From Pseudomonas gingeri (lineage in GTDB: Bacteria; Pseudomonadota; Gammaproteobacteria; Pseudomonadales; Pseudomonadaceae), in assembly GCF_013386165.1 (NCBI RefSeq), contig NZ_JACAOS010000003.1, positions 248,001-312,000 on the forward strand: a stretch of 64,000 nt of DNA. The letters are read 5' to 3'. Below the pieces are notes generated by a model. That model worked only from the letters and a program-made list of their open reading frames with translations, searched no databases and had not been told where the DNA came from. This document shows, piece after piece, positions 51,251 to 60,154 of this stretch (positions are counted from its first letter, which is position 1; the number at the start of each line of letters is the position of its first letter). The translations under genes were made by a program, and so were the position numbers.

Positions 51251-52249
51251 ATGCAACTGCCCCACGAGATGACCCAGATTGAAATCACCCAGCCCGGCGC
51301 TCCCGAAGTGCTGCAACCGCGCCAGGTCCCGATGCCGGTGGCCGGCGCCGGTGAAATTCTGATCCGCGTGCACGCCGCCGGGATCAATCGCCCCGACGCG
51401 CTCCAGCGCGCCGGCCTCTACCCGATGAAACCGGGCATGAACCCGATCCCCGGTCTGGAAGTGGCCGGTGAAGTGGTGGCCGTCGGTGCCGGCGTCGGGC
51501 GTTTTGATGTCGGCGACAAGGTCTGTGCCCTGACCAATGGTGGTGGCTACGCCCAGTACTGCGTGGTCCCCGCCAGCCAGGCCCTGCCGATTCCCGAAGG
51601 CATGGATTGGGTCGAGGCCGCAGCGATCCCGGAAACCTTCTTCACCGTCTGGGCCAACCTGTTCGGCCTCGGCGGCGCCGCCAAGGGCCAGCGGGTGCTG
51701 ATCCATGGCGGGACCAGCGGTATCGGCACCACCGCCCTGATGCTTTGCCGCGAGTTGGGCATCGAGGCTTTCGCCACCGCTGGCAGCGAGGACAAGTGCG
51801 CGGTGATCCGCCAACTGGGTGCCGAAGCGATCAATTACCGCGAGCAGGATTTTGTCCAGGTCATCCAGGAGAAAACCGCCGGCCAGGGCGTGAACGTCAT
51901 CCTCGACATCATGGGCGGCTCGTACCTCGATGCCAATATCAAGGCCCTGGCGATGGAGGGGCGGCTGGTGATGCTCGGTTTCCTCGGCGGTACCCACGGC
52001 AAGGACATCGACCTGATGGCGATCATGGCCAAACGCGCCATCATCACCGGTTCGCTGCTGCGCTCGCGCACCCGTGAAGAAAAAGCCGCGATTGCCCAGG
52101 AGCTGCATGAACATGTCTGGCCATTGCTCTCGGCCGGCCGCTGCACGCCGATGATCGACCAGGTCTTTCCCTTCACCGAAGCGGCGCAGGCGCATGCCCG
52201 AATGGAGGCTGGGGAGCATGTTGGCAAGATTGTGTTGAAGGTGGAGTGA
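51251..52249 (+). CDS. NAD(P)H quinone oxidoreductase (zinc-free MDR family)
   Basis: A 332-residue medium-chain reductase of the zeta-crystallin/QOR or PIG3 type: GEILIRVHAAGINRPDALQR, GLEVAGEVVAVGAGVGRFDV, and the dinucleotide loop LIHGGTSGIGTTALML (GTSGIG). No structural-zinc Cys cluster is seen. It would reduce quinones or enones with NADPH. I chose MQLPHE (51251) after ACGAGG, not the frame's start at 51209. It is co-directional with the MFS gene under the divergent LysR, suggesting detoxification. Confidence 0.9.
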   Translation: MQLPHEMTQIEITQPGAPEVLQPRQVPMPVAGAGEILIRVHAAGINRPDALQRAGLYPMKPGMNPIPGLEVAGEVVAVGAGVGRFDVGDKVCALTNGGGYAQYCVVPASQALPIPEGMDWVEAAAIPETFFTVWANLFGLGGAAKGQRVLIHGGTSGIGTTALMLCRELGIEAFATAGSEDKCAVIRQLGAEAINYREQDFVQVIQEKTAGQGVNVILDIMGGSYLDANIKALAMEGRLVMLGFLGGTHGKDIDLMAIMAKRAIITGSLLRSRTREEKAAIAQELHEHVWPLLSAGRCTPMIDQVFPFTEAAQAHARMEAGEHVGKIVLKVE

Positions 52250-52343
52250 CTCATCAGGACGCACACGCTTTGTATAGGTGTCCGTCCCTATCGTCGAACG
52301 CCAACTTTGCATACAAACCGATGGGCAGGATCGCAGTGCCGAA

Positions 52344-53300
52344 TTATCGGCGCTCCGTACGTCGGTAATCACCGACCGGGATCACAAGGCTCAATGGTGG
52401 GGGCGCAAAGGCGCTCATTCCGGGTGGCGGCGATGGCAAGGGGGGCGGAGAGGGCAGCGACGGTGGGGAGGGTAGCTGTGGCAAGGACGGCGGGGATGGC
52501 AGTGACGCTGGGGATGGAAGCGAAGGCAAGGACGGCAGCGACGGCAGCGACGGCAAGGACCGGTGGGTTGGCGCTGGCGGCAGGGACTTTGGCAGCCCAC
52601 CTGCGAAGGGCTTGAGCTTGTTGACGAGAGACTCGACCTTCTCGGTAATCGTCGCTGTAACTGCCTTTTTCGCTTCACCCGCGAGTGCTTCGCTGACGGC
52701 GCGGATGATCTCGGGCGGCGTGGCTCCGTTTGTGGTCGCGCCGATATCAGTCAGATGCAATGCAGGCAAGGGCACCGAAAACGGGCCGCCGGGCAGGGGA
52801 ATATCCAGTGAGACCGAGCCGCCCATGACGATGAGGTCACGGATGATTATTTTGCGCAGGCTGCTACTGGCCTGCACGGCGGCCGGGGTGGTGGAATAGG
52901 CCTTGGCGGTGTCCTTGATGGTCTGCAGGTTGCTCGTGGCGGTGGGGCTTTTCGCCTGGTAAGTGATCTGCGGTGCAATGACCGTGGCGTTGTCGACAAT
53001 AATCGGACCGCTACCCAGAAGTGAGCTGCTTTCCACCTGCAGGGCGATACGCGCCACCGCCACGGCGTAGGGCGAAGAGAACCCTCTGGGGTTGCCCACA
53101 GTAAGCCCGTCAATCGTGGCTACGCCGCTGAAGAGTGAAAAGTCGACGCTACCCACGAGCACCTGGGTTTGGGTGGCAAGGGTCCCTTCGGTCTGAATGG
53201 CGGATTTGATGGTGGGGCCGAACTGGGTGAGCAGGCACCCATAGGCAATAGCGGCGATGGCCAGCAGGGTGGCCAGAACCAACCCAAGTGTTTTTGGCAC
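52344..53300 (-). CDS. AsmA-like envelope protein with a Pro/Ser/Leu repeat tail
   Basis: A 318-residue protein. An N-terminal membrane anchor (LGLVLATLLAIAAIAYGCLL) is followed by a domain with AsmA/DUF748-like beta patterns (VGSVDFSLFSGVATIDGLTV GNPRGF, RKIIIRDLIVMGGSVSLDIP LPGG). Residues about 248-293 are a low-complexity tail of (S/P)LPS repeats, and the end is PPPLSLVIPVGDYRRTERR. The tail could span the periplasm or come from repeat expansion of the DNA. It stands alone, convergent with the quinone oxidoreductase gene. Function unknown. From 53301 to 53599 I see no gene. Confidence 0.7.
   Translation of the reverse strand: MPKTLGLVLATLLAIAAIAYGCLLTQFGPTIKSAIQTEGTLATQTQVLVGSVDFSLFSGVATIDGLTVGNPRGFSSPYAVAVARIALQVESSSLLGSGPIIVDNATVIAPQITYQAKSPTATSNLQTIKDTAKAYSTTPAAVQASSSLRKIIIRDLIVMGGSVSLDIPLPGGPFSVPLPALHLTDIGATTNGATPPEIIRAVSEALAGEAKKAVTATITEKVESLVNKLKPFAGGLPKSLPPAPTHRSLPSLPSLPSLPSLPSPASLPSPPSLPQLPSPPSLPSPPPLPSPPPGMSAFAPPPLSLVIPVGDYRRTERR
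52422..52559 (-). repeat. Degenerate 9-bp tandem repeat encoding LPS units
   Basis: On the plus strand the unit GGCAGCGAC/GGCAAGGAC recurs with substitutions. In the coding frame (minus) it yields SLPSLPSLP. Repeat number could vary between strains. Confidence 0.65.
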
Positions 53301-53599
53301 GGTGTGTGTTACTCCAAAAATGGCGCGTCAGGCGCCGGCAGCTGGCGCGGCTTGAAATACGCGGTATGTAGCGTCGGAGTGAAAGCCTATGCGGGTCCTG
53401 GGGGCGAGTCGTCAGCGAAAGGTCGGTCTTCGGTCGGGACGCTATTGTGCTGGGGGTGGGTGCGATCGTGAGGCGCGGCGGAGTGAGTCACTCGGGCTGG
53501 AGGGGCCTTGCCTCATGGGCTCGATTCGTCGTCATAGGCAGGGATTTGAGAAAGGTGGACAGGGTGAGTCCGAAGTTATTGCGCTGTCCAGGCTCGGAT

Positions 53600-54553
53600 C
53601 TATGCACGGGGCCTGAGACGTCCGTCGTCCCCAGCTGTCCGGTGTTCCAGCCAATCAGGGTAGAGCTGCGCAAAACGCGGCTGGAGCCAATCGAGAAACG
53701 CCGCCACCTGCGGCGCCAAGTGCGCGCGGCTGGGGTAGAGCACCGTGACAGGGCGAGGTGCTGGGCGAAACGGTTGTAGAATTTCCACCAGGGCACCGCT
53801 GGCCAGGTAGCGGGCCACTGCAATCCCCGGTGCTTGAAGGATGCCGAAACCCGCGACACCGCATTGGACATAGGCGTTGGATTCGCTGACGGCGACTGCG
53901 CTTTGGCTGATGTAGGGGCTGTCCTGGCCATCCACCGAGAAGTGCCACGGCAGTGTCCGGTGAGTGTGGCCAGAGAGAAAGTTGACGCCCCGGTGAGCCT
54001 CCAGATCCTCCAGCGTGTCGGGCTCGCCATGCTGGTTGAGGTACTTCGGCGCCGCGCAGGTCACCATTTTCGCCATCCCGACCGGACGGGCGACCAGGGT
54101 CGAGTCCGGTAGATCACCGATGCGCAGCGCGCAATCTATCCCTTCGCCCACCAGGTCAACCGTTCGGTCGGTCACCCCCAATATGAGGTCGATTGCAGGG
54201 AAGTGCGTGGTGAAGGCTTTCAGGCTTTCCATGAATTCAACCTGGGCAAACGCTGTCGGAATGTCGATGCGCAGCCGCCCTCCCAACGTAACGCCTGAGC
54301 GTTCGAACATGGCGGTCGCGGTGGAAATGCTCCCGAGGATGTCCACGACCCGCGCGTAAAAACGCTCACCTTCGGCGGTCAAGGTCACTTTTCGCGTGGT
54401 GCGTTGAAACAGGCGCACACCCAGCGAAGCCTCCAGTTCCTGGATGGCGCGGGTGACCTGTGGGCGACCGATCTGCAAGGACTCAGCGGCCTTGGTAAAA
54501 CTCCCCAGTTCGGCGAGCCTGGCGAATACGCGCATCGATTGCAGCAACTCCAT
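53600..54553 (-). CDS. LysR-family transcriptional regulator
   Basis: A 317-residue LysR regulator: MRVFARLAELGSFTKAAESL, RPQVTRAIQELEASLGVRLF QRTTRK as helix-turn-helix, then a CrgA/PA2206-like effector domain (TLGGRLRIDIPTAFAQVEFM ESLKAF). I use MELLQSM (54553), where the conserved N-terminus starts, and reject the frame's start at 54607. It is divergent from the alcohol-dehydrogenase-like gene at 54738, its probable target. Confidence 0.9.
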   Translation of the reverse strand: MELLQSMRVFARLAELGSFTKAAESLQIGRPQVTRAIQELEASLGVRLFQRTTRKVTLTAEGERFYARVVDILGSISTATAMFERSGVTLGGRLRIDIPTAFAQVEFMESLKAFTTHFPAIDLILGVTDRTVDLVGEGIDCALRIGDLPDSTLVARPVGMAKMVTCAAPKYLNQHGEPDTLEDLEAHRGVNFLSGHTHRTLPWHFSVDGQDSPYISQSAVAVSESNAYVQCGVAGFGILQAPGIAVARYLASGALVEILQPFRPAPRPVTVLYPSRAHLAPQVAAFLDWLQPRFAQLYPDWLEHRTAGDDGRLRPRA

Positions 54554-54737
54554 GGCAAAACCCCTCAGTCTGTATGAGCCCGGTTCTACCTTATACGGGC
54601 GGAGCAATTGTTGCTTTTAAAAAGAACAATCTTGTCATTTGTTACGTATTTATCCGACTTTCCCAAAGCCCAACAATGACCTCAGAACACAACCGTCACC
54701 GGTCGTGCTATCTCTGACTACGTTTTGGAGCATCACA

Positions 54738-55748
54738 ATGAAGGCTTGGCTACTGAAAGATTTTGGACTCGATAACCTGGAACAGGGCGAAGTGCCCACC
54801 CCTGATCCCAAGGCGGGTGAGCTGCTGGTGAAGGTCGGTGCGGTCTCCCTCAACTTTCGTGACAAGGCCATTGTCGATGGCATTTACGAGCCTCACCAGG
54901 TGCCCCGACCGCTTATTCCCGTCAGTGACGCGGCCGGCACCGTTGTTGCGGTAGGCGACGGCGTAACCCGTTTCAAGGTGGGCGATCGGGTCAACTCGCA
55001 CCTGTATTCGCGTTGGCTGGACGGTGAGCCAGGGCCGCACGAGCCCGATTACTGCTTCGGTTCACCACTGCCCGGTGGGTTGGCCGAATACATGATCATC
55101 CACGAGGACAGTGCGGTGCGGGCACCCGACAACCTGTCCGATGAAGAGGCGGCCACCTTACCGATTGCCGCGCTCACGGCCTGGTATTCGTTGGTCGACT
55201 TCGGACAGCTCCAGCCAGGGCAAACAGTGCTGGTACAAGGCACTGGCGGGGTGTCGATCTTCGCTGTGCAGATCGCGACGGCCCTCGGTGCGAAGGTGAT
55301 CGCCACTTCCAGCAGCGACCGGAATCTGCGAGCCGTGAAAAGCCTGGGGGCCGTGGCGGGGATCAACTACCGAAGCGTACCGGCCTGGGAGAATGAGGTG
55401 CTCAAGCTCACCGATGGCAAAGGTGTCGATCTGTTGCTCGACGTGGCAGGCGGCAGTGGTATCAACCAGTCGATTGCGGCGACCAAGGCCGCCGGGCGTA
55501 TTGCGCAGATCGGCTTTTTGACCGGTCAGACCGTTCAACTCGACCTGATGCCGCTTATTTTCCGTCAGACGACCCTTCGCGGTATCGCGGTCGCCCCACG
55601 TTCTTCGTTTGACCGCATGAACGTCTTCCTCAACGAGCATCGGATTCGACCGGTGATCGATCATGTCTATCCGTTCGAGCAGGCGCGCGAGGCTTACCAA
55701 CACCTTGCCAGGGGGGCGTTTGGCAAGGTGGTGATCAGGATTGCCTGA
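54738..55748 (+). CDS. NAD(P)-dependent alcohol dehydrogenase/quinone-reductase-like MDR protein
   Basis: A 336-residue medium-chain dehydrogenase: VGAVSLNFRDKAIVDGIYEP, LIPVSDAAGTVVAVGDGVTR FKVGDRV, loop VLVQGTGGVSIFAVQIATAL and LLLDVAGGSGINQSIAATKA. The usual catalytic-zinc GHE motif is absent (PVSDAAG), so it belongs to the zinc-independent branch. GGAG lies 8 bases before ATG 54738. Divergent from a LysR gene. Substrate unknown, probably an aldehyde, enone or quinone. Confidence 0.87.
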   Translation: MKAWLLKDFGLDNLEQGEVPTPDPKAGELLVKVGAVSLNFRDKAIVDGIYEPHQVPRPLIPVSDAAGTVVAVGDGVTRFKVGDRVNSHLYSRWLDGEPGPHEPDYCFGSPLPGGLAEYMIIHEDSAVRAPDNLSDEEAATLPIAALTAWYSLVDFGQLQPGQTVLVQGTGGVSIFAVQIATALGAKVIATSSSDRNLRAVKSLGAVAGINYRSVPAWENEVLKLTDGKGVDLLLDVAGGSGINQSIAATKAAGRIAQIGFLTGQTVQLDLMPLIFRQTTLRGIAVAPRSSFDRMNVFLNEHRIRPVIDHVYPFEQAREAYQHLARGAFGKVVIRIA

Positions 55749-55763
55749 GGGTTGCTAGGGGGT

Positions 55764-57083
55764 TCAGTAACGATAGGTCGCCTGGACCGCCAATTCCTGG
55801 GCACTGTTGTTGTACTCGGCATCGTAGCCAGGCTGCAGGCTGGAAGTGCTCGACTGCTGGACCGCCACTTTGGAGTCCCACAGGTAACCGTAGGCAAGGT
55901 CTATCGTCAGGTCGGCACTGGGGGAGTAAGCCGCTCCCAGGGTGAGGGCTTTACGATTGCCGGCCGGAATGCGAACGCTGCGGTCGGCATTGCTGATCGG
56001 CGTGGGGTCATAGGCGTAGCCCGTGCGCAGGAGCCACTGGGGGCTGAGTTGATAAGACAGCCCCACCGCGCCGGACCAGGTGTCATGCCAGTTCAGTTGC
56101 TCGCCGGTCTGTTCCAGGCCGGCGCTCTGGCCGGCGGCGGACACATTGCTGTTGATGGCCTCGAATTTCTCGAGTCGACTCCATCGGGTCCAGACCGTGC
56201 CCAGGTAACCGGTCCAGCGGCTATTGAAATGGTGGGTGAATGAGGTGTCCAGCGACTCCGGTGTGTCGAGCTGAATCCTCGCGTCATATTTCCCGTCGAG
56301 GGCGAGTTGCGTCGGCGAGTCGGACACTTCGGTATGCCCTTTGAGTTGATAGCTGACCTTGGAGTGATAGGTTGCCCCCCAACGGGTCGTATCGCTCAAA
56401 TCAACCAGGACACCGATGTTATAACCCAGGGCTGTATCGGCTCCGTTAATGGTGACGAGTGTGTCCTTGCCATTGTTCAGCGCGCCGGTGGCCAGGTAGT
56501 TCTGAAGTTTGGCATCGAAGCGATTTATTGTAGGACCGCCACCTATGGATAAATAATCATTGACCTTGTAGGCAACGGTGGGCTGCAGGGTAATTGCCTG
56601 AGTCTTGCTATAGGAACCACGGTAACGGCCCTGGAAAGTGCTCTCGTAATCATTGACCAGTCCGAACGGAACATACAGGCCCAGGCCCACCGAAAGACGT
56701 TCGTCCAAGGGCGTGGACATATAGGCGAACGGGACGGCGGTGAGGGGGATCGAGTTGCCCTTGTCGGTTCCGTCCGCGCTGCTCTGGGCATCGCTGATAT
56801 CGTCTTTGGGGGAAATGACGGCAATCCCTCCGGACACTTCGCTGCGTTTCAACTGGGTGAGTCCCGCAGGGTTTCCATAGATCGTGCTCGCATCCAGTGC
56901 CGAGGATGACCGTCCTGCATAGGCGGTTCCCGAACTGCTGACACTTTGTTCATTGAGTGCGATGCCATTGGCACCCGCGGTCGTCGAGACGCCGAGCAGG
57001 GCGACAGAGCATGTCAGGTAGATCCAGGATGGTTTTTTTTGTTGCAGCAAAACACAGGGCATCGCTTGGCTGTTCAGCTTCAT
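55764..57083 (-). CDS. OmpP1/FadL-family outer-membrane channel
   Basis: A 439-residue outer-membrane beta-barrel: a signal peptide ending near STTAGANG, the FadL N-terminal plug motif ANGIALNEQSVSSSGTAYAG, ASTIYGNPAGLTQL, and a C-terminal aromatic residue (VQATYRY). FadL relatives import hydrophobic aromatics such as toluene and phenol derivatives. The start MKLNSQ (57083) follows GAGG. It lies 158 bases downstream of the acyl-CoA synthetase in the same direction, so it likely admits the substrate of the aromatic cluster. Confidence 0.9.
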   Translation of the reverse strand: MKLNSQAMPCVLLQQKKPSWIYLTCSVALLGVSTTAGANGIALNEQSVSSSGTAYAGRSSSALDASTIYGNPAGLTQLKRSEVSGGIAVISPKDDISDAQSSADGTDKGNSIPLTAVPFAYMSTPLDERLSVGLGLYVPFGLVNDYESTFQGRYRGSYSKTQAITLQPTVAYKVNDYLSIGGGPTINRFDAKLQNYLATGALNNGKDTLVTINGADTALGYNIGVLVDLSDTTRWGATYHSKVSYQLKGHTEVSDSPTQLALDGKYDARIQLDTPESLDTSFTHHFNSRWTGYLGTVWTRWSRLEKFEAINSNVSAAGQSAGLEQTGEQLNWHDTWSGAVGLSYQLSPQWLLRTGYAYDPTPISNADRSVRIPAGNRKALTLGAAYSPSADLTIDLAYGYLWDSKVAVQQSSTSSLQPGYDAEYNNSAQELAVQATYRY

Positions 57084-57241
57084 TGTCCACCTCATTATTA
57101 TTGTTGTTGTCGCTTGCGCGCAGGCAGCCGTCGGCCTGACTGCGCACTGCTTAGTGCCAGTTGGAAGTTATTGCCGTTATTGGATTGGCCGTTGTGTCGC
57201 AGTGTCAGGGAACATTTGCCATGGCCAGTGGCACCGGGGAC

Positions 57242-59143
57242 TTACTCGACCCAATCGATTTGAAAGCTGTAATGCCCCAGGGCCGGTGCCAGTGTTTCCC
57301 GATGAGCACCGGCCTCGATACGGGCGACAAGCCCTCGGCGAGGGTCTTGCACAACGTCTAGCGCAATGTCCGTGAGTTCCAGGTATTCGATTTCCCGTTG
57401 TACAACCCGGGCGATTTCTCTTTGCTGCAAGGCCGGTTTGAATATCTTGCCTACGGCAGTCAGTGGGAGTGCTTCGAGTATTTCGATGCGCTTGGGAACG
57501 GCGGCACGCTCGCTGATGTGGAGGTCGGCGTACTCCTGTAGCGCTTCGGTGTCGCAGATGCACCCTGGTTTCAGTTGAACGTAGGCGACTGGCACCTCAC
57601 CCGAGTAGGCGTCGGGGCAGCCGATTGCGGCGGCCAAGGCCACGGCGGGGTGGGCTTGCAGCGCCTCTTCGATCTGCTTGGGATCGATGTTGTGGCCGCC
57701 GCGTATGATCAGTTCCTTCTTGCGTCCGGTCAGCCAGAAGTATCCCTGCTCATCCTGGCGCCCCAGGTCACCGGTATTCAGCCAGGGCTGGCCGTCAATA
57801 TCGATCCACAGCCCCTGGTTATGGCTTTCATCCAGGTAACCATCGAACAGATTCGGTCCTCTGATCACGATCAGGCCGACTTCATCTGTATCGGCATCGC
57901 GTTGGTAATGCCCGGCATCGTCGAGCAGGATGGCGCGCATTTCCTGGTAGGCGATTCGTATCCCGATGGAACCGATACGGCGCTCGCCGAGAGGAGGATT
58001 GACCGAGGAAACGCAGGCGCCTTCGGTCAGGCCGTAGCCTTCGAGGATCTTGACGCCGGTCCGGCGTTCGAAGTCTTGAAAGAGCTCAACCGGCAGGGGG
58101 GCGGCGCCACACAACGCGTAGCTGAGGCTGGACAGATTGCGGCCCAGCAACTCGGTTTGCAGAAGCGCTGCATAGACGGTGGGCACGCCGGAAAAGAAGT
58201 TGATACCGAAGTGCTCGACCATCTCCCAGAAGCGGGCGATCACCCCTTCGCCACGATACCCTTGCGGTGTTCCCAGGATCACATGATCGCCTTGGGTCCA
58301 AGGCATCAACCCGGTGACCAGTTGTCCATTGACATGGAACAGTGGCAGGCCGCAAAAGATCACCTGGCCACTGCTGGATTGCTGCAAGTGAGCGGTCATG
58401 GCCCAGGCATTGAAGACCTCCGAACCATGGGTGCGTACCGCGATTTTCGGCAGTCCGGTGGTACCGCCGGTGCAGAAGTAGGAGGAGTGCTCCTCGGCGC
58501 GGATCTGTCGGAAGCTCTTCAGGTCTCTGCCTGGCTGGGCATTCATGAGCGCTCTCAACTCATGGATCGGGACGCCGTTGTGCTGTGCCCGTGCCTGTTG
58601 TGCCAGGGCCCCGAGGGCGCTACACAGTGGTTCGCTGACATAGGGCTCCATACTGGCCCAGACCACATGCTTGACCAGGGGAAGCTGATCCAGTTGCGAG
58701 GCCAGCTTGGGCCAGAGGTCACTGCCCGGTGTGGGGGCGAGGGTCACCACCACCGACGCCTTGGCGGTGTGCAGCAAGCTGGCCATCTGCTTGGCTTCCA
58801 ACTGCGGATTAATCGCCATGACGATGCCCGCCGCCTCACCGCCCCAAATGGTGAAGTGGGTCTCCGGCAGGTTGGGCAGGATAAAGGCAATCACCTCTCC
58901 TGGCACGATGCCCAGATCGTGGAAGGCATTCGCCGCACGGGTGATGCTCGCGAAGAGCTGGGAATAGTTCCATTCAAAGGGGCAGGTGAAGTCGCGGGCT
59001 TCGGGGAAGAAGCTCAGCGCGGGTCTCCAGGCATGCTGTTTGGCTGCTCGCCGCAAGGCCTCATAGGTGCTCGGTGCCAGGTAGCGCTCTGACAGTGGGG
59101 TACGCTCCAGGTTTTGGATATCGCTCAGGGTCTGTACGGTCAT
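57242..59143 (-). CDS. Acyl-CoA synthetase (AMP-forming)
   Basis: A 633-residue ANL-superfamily enzyme. Motifs are YFCTGGTTGLPKIAVRTH (AMP-binding P-loop), ILEGYGLTEGACVSSVNPP, WLNTGDLGRQDEQGYFWLTG RKKELIIRGGHNI and the C-terminal Lys region LPLTAVGKIFKPALQ. It activates a carboxylic acid to its CoA thioester; side-chain acids of aromatic compounds are the likely substrates here. The start MTVQTL (59143) overlaps the stop of the FAA-hydrolase gene in ATGA, which discounts the frame's longer start at 59281. Confidence 0.92.
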   Translation of the reverse strand: MTVQTLSDIQNLERTPLSERYLAPSTYEALRRAAKQHAWRPALSFFPEARDFTCPFEWNYSQLFASITRAANAFHDLGIVPGEVIAFILPNLPETHFTIWGGEAAGIVMAINPQLEAKQMASLLHTAKASVVVTLAPTPGSDLWPKLASQLDQLPLVKHVVWASMEPYVSEPLCSALGALAQQARAQHNGVPIHELRALMNAQPGRDLKSFRQIRAEEHSSYFCTGGTTGLPKIAVRTHGSEVFNAWAMTAHLQQSSSGQVIFCGLPLFHVNGQLVTGLMPWTQGDHVILGTPQGYRGEGVIARFWEMVEHFGINFFSGVPTVYAALLQTELLGRNLSSLSYALCGAAPLPVELFQDFERRTGVKILEGYGLTEGACVSSVNPPLGERRIGSIGIRIAYQEMRAILLDDAGHYQRDADTDEVGLIVIRGPNLFDGYLDESHNQGLWIDIDGQPWLNTGDLGRQDEQGYFWLTGRKKELIIRGGHNIDPKQIEEALQAHPAVALAAAIGCPDAYSGEVPVAYVQLKPGCICDTEALQEYADLHISERAAVPKRIEILEALPLTAVGKIFKPALQQREIARVVQREIEYLELTDIALDVVQDPRRGLVARIEAGAHRETLAPALGHYSFQIDWVE

Positions 59144-60099
59144 CAGGCTTCTCCCACTACCCGGTTGCGTTGCACGCCCAGGTCGACAACACCATCGGCA
59201 CTGCGAATGCGCGCCTCGACCACGTCGCCTGGCTTGAGGTACTGCGAACGGTTCTCCTGGGCCTTGAGGAACAGCTTCCACTTGACAGCTTCCGGCATCA
59301 GCGCGGCGATGCGCTGCTTGGCCGGGGAGGGGACCGTCAGGGCGCAGCCGGCCGGTGTGCCGGTGGCGATCAGGTCGCCGATGTCGAGGTCCTGCACGCC
59401 GGAAAGTTCGCTCAGGGTTTCGGCCGGACCGTAGACCAGGTTGGCGGTGCTGTCGTTCTGGCGCACCTGGTCGTTGACCGTCAGGCGCAATTGCAGGGCC
59501 TTCAGGTAGTGCATGTCCTGGGGGCCCAGCAGGCAGAGGTAGGGGCCGACCGGGCCGAAGGTGCGAAAGCTCTTGCCCTTGTAGAACTGCATCTGGGGAA
59601 TCTGGATATCACGAGCCGAGTAGTCGTTGACGATAACGACACCGGCAATGAACTCGTGCAGGTTGTCGTCGGTCACCGTGACCGCTGCGCTGATCGGGCG
59701 TTTCATCACCAGGCCCAATTCGATCTCGTAGTCCAGGAAGCGCACGTTACGTGGCTTGATCAGGTCGCTGTCCGCCGCCACCAGGCAACTGGTCGCCTTG
59801 GTGAAGATCATGTTGAATTTCTTCGCGTCCGGGTCCATGCCCGACTCGATCATGTGCTGGCGATAGTTGGCGCCCTGGCAGACGAACTGCTGGTTGCGGG
59901 TCAGCGGAGACAGCAGCTTGACTTCGTCCTCGGTCAACTCGGTGCCTTTCAGTTGTGCGAGATCTTCAATGTTGTTCTGACGGATAAAGTCGCCGGTGCT
60001 GGTAAAGGTTCCAGGAATCACCGTGATGGACCCCGGGCGTCTGACACCCCAGTGGACGGCGTTTTGATATTCGAAGCGGGCAATATGAACAACGGACAT
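59143..60099 (-). CDS. Fumarylacetoacetate-hydrolase-family protein
   Basis: A 318-residue FAH-family enzyme. The metal ligands are Glu125 and Glu127 in FLDYEIELGLVMKRPI and Asp159 in VVIVNDYSARDIQ. Members hydrolyse beta-diketones or act as hydratase/decarboxylase on 2-hydroxydienoates produced by extradiol ring cleavage. The start MSVVHI (60099) follows AGGAG. It lies just after the VOC dioxygenase gene and is coupled to the acyl-CoA synthetase, so it very likely processes the ring-cleavage product. Confidence 0.92.
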   Translation of the reverse strand: MSVVHIARFEYQNAVHWGVRRPGSITVIPGTFTSTGDFIRQNNIEDLAQLKGTELTEDEVKLLSPLTRNQQFVCQGANYRQHMIESGMDPDAKKFNMIFTKATSCLVAADSDLIKPRNVRFLDYEIELGLVMKRPISAAVTVTDDNLHEFIAGVVIVNDYSARDIQIPQMQFYKGKSFRTFGPVGPYLCLLGPQDMHYLKALQLRLTVNDQVRQNDSTANLVYGPAETLSELSGVQDLDIGDLIATGTPAGCALTVPSPAKQRIAALMPEAVKWKLFLKAQENRSQYLKPGDVVEARIRSADGVVDLGVQRNRVVGEA

Positions 60100-60154
60100 T
60101 GAAGGTACTCCTGGAGCGTCGTTCGCCCCGTTTTTGTTGGTCTTGGGGGCGGGC

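Noticed and set aside
51233..52372. 379-codon minus-strand frame
   Set aside because: Antisense to the quinone oxidoreductase gene; no motif, low-complexity shadow composition.
52422..52559. CRISPR-like array
   Set aside because: The repeats are contiguous 9-bp units without spacers and are in frame with a coding sequence; no cas genes are present in the window.
52430..52570. Collagen-like Gly-Ser-Asp frame on the plus strand
   Set aside because: It is the complement of the repeat tail of the minus-strand AsmA-like gene; there is no start, signal or neighbouring domain for a separate gene.
57575..59092. 505-codon plus-strand frame
   Set aside because: Antisense shadow of the acyl-CoA synthetase, whose ANL motifs are intact on the minus strand.
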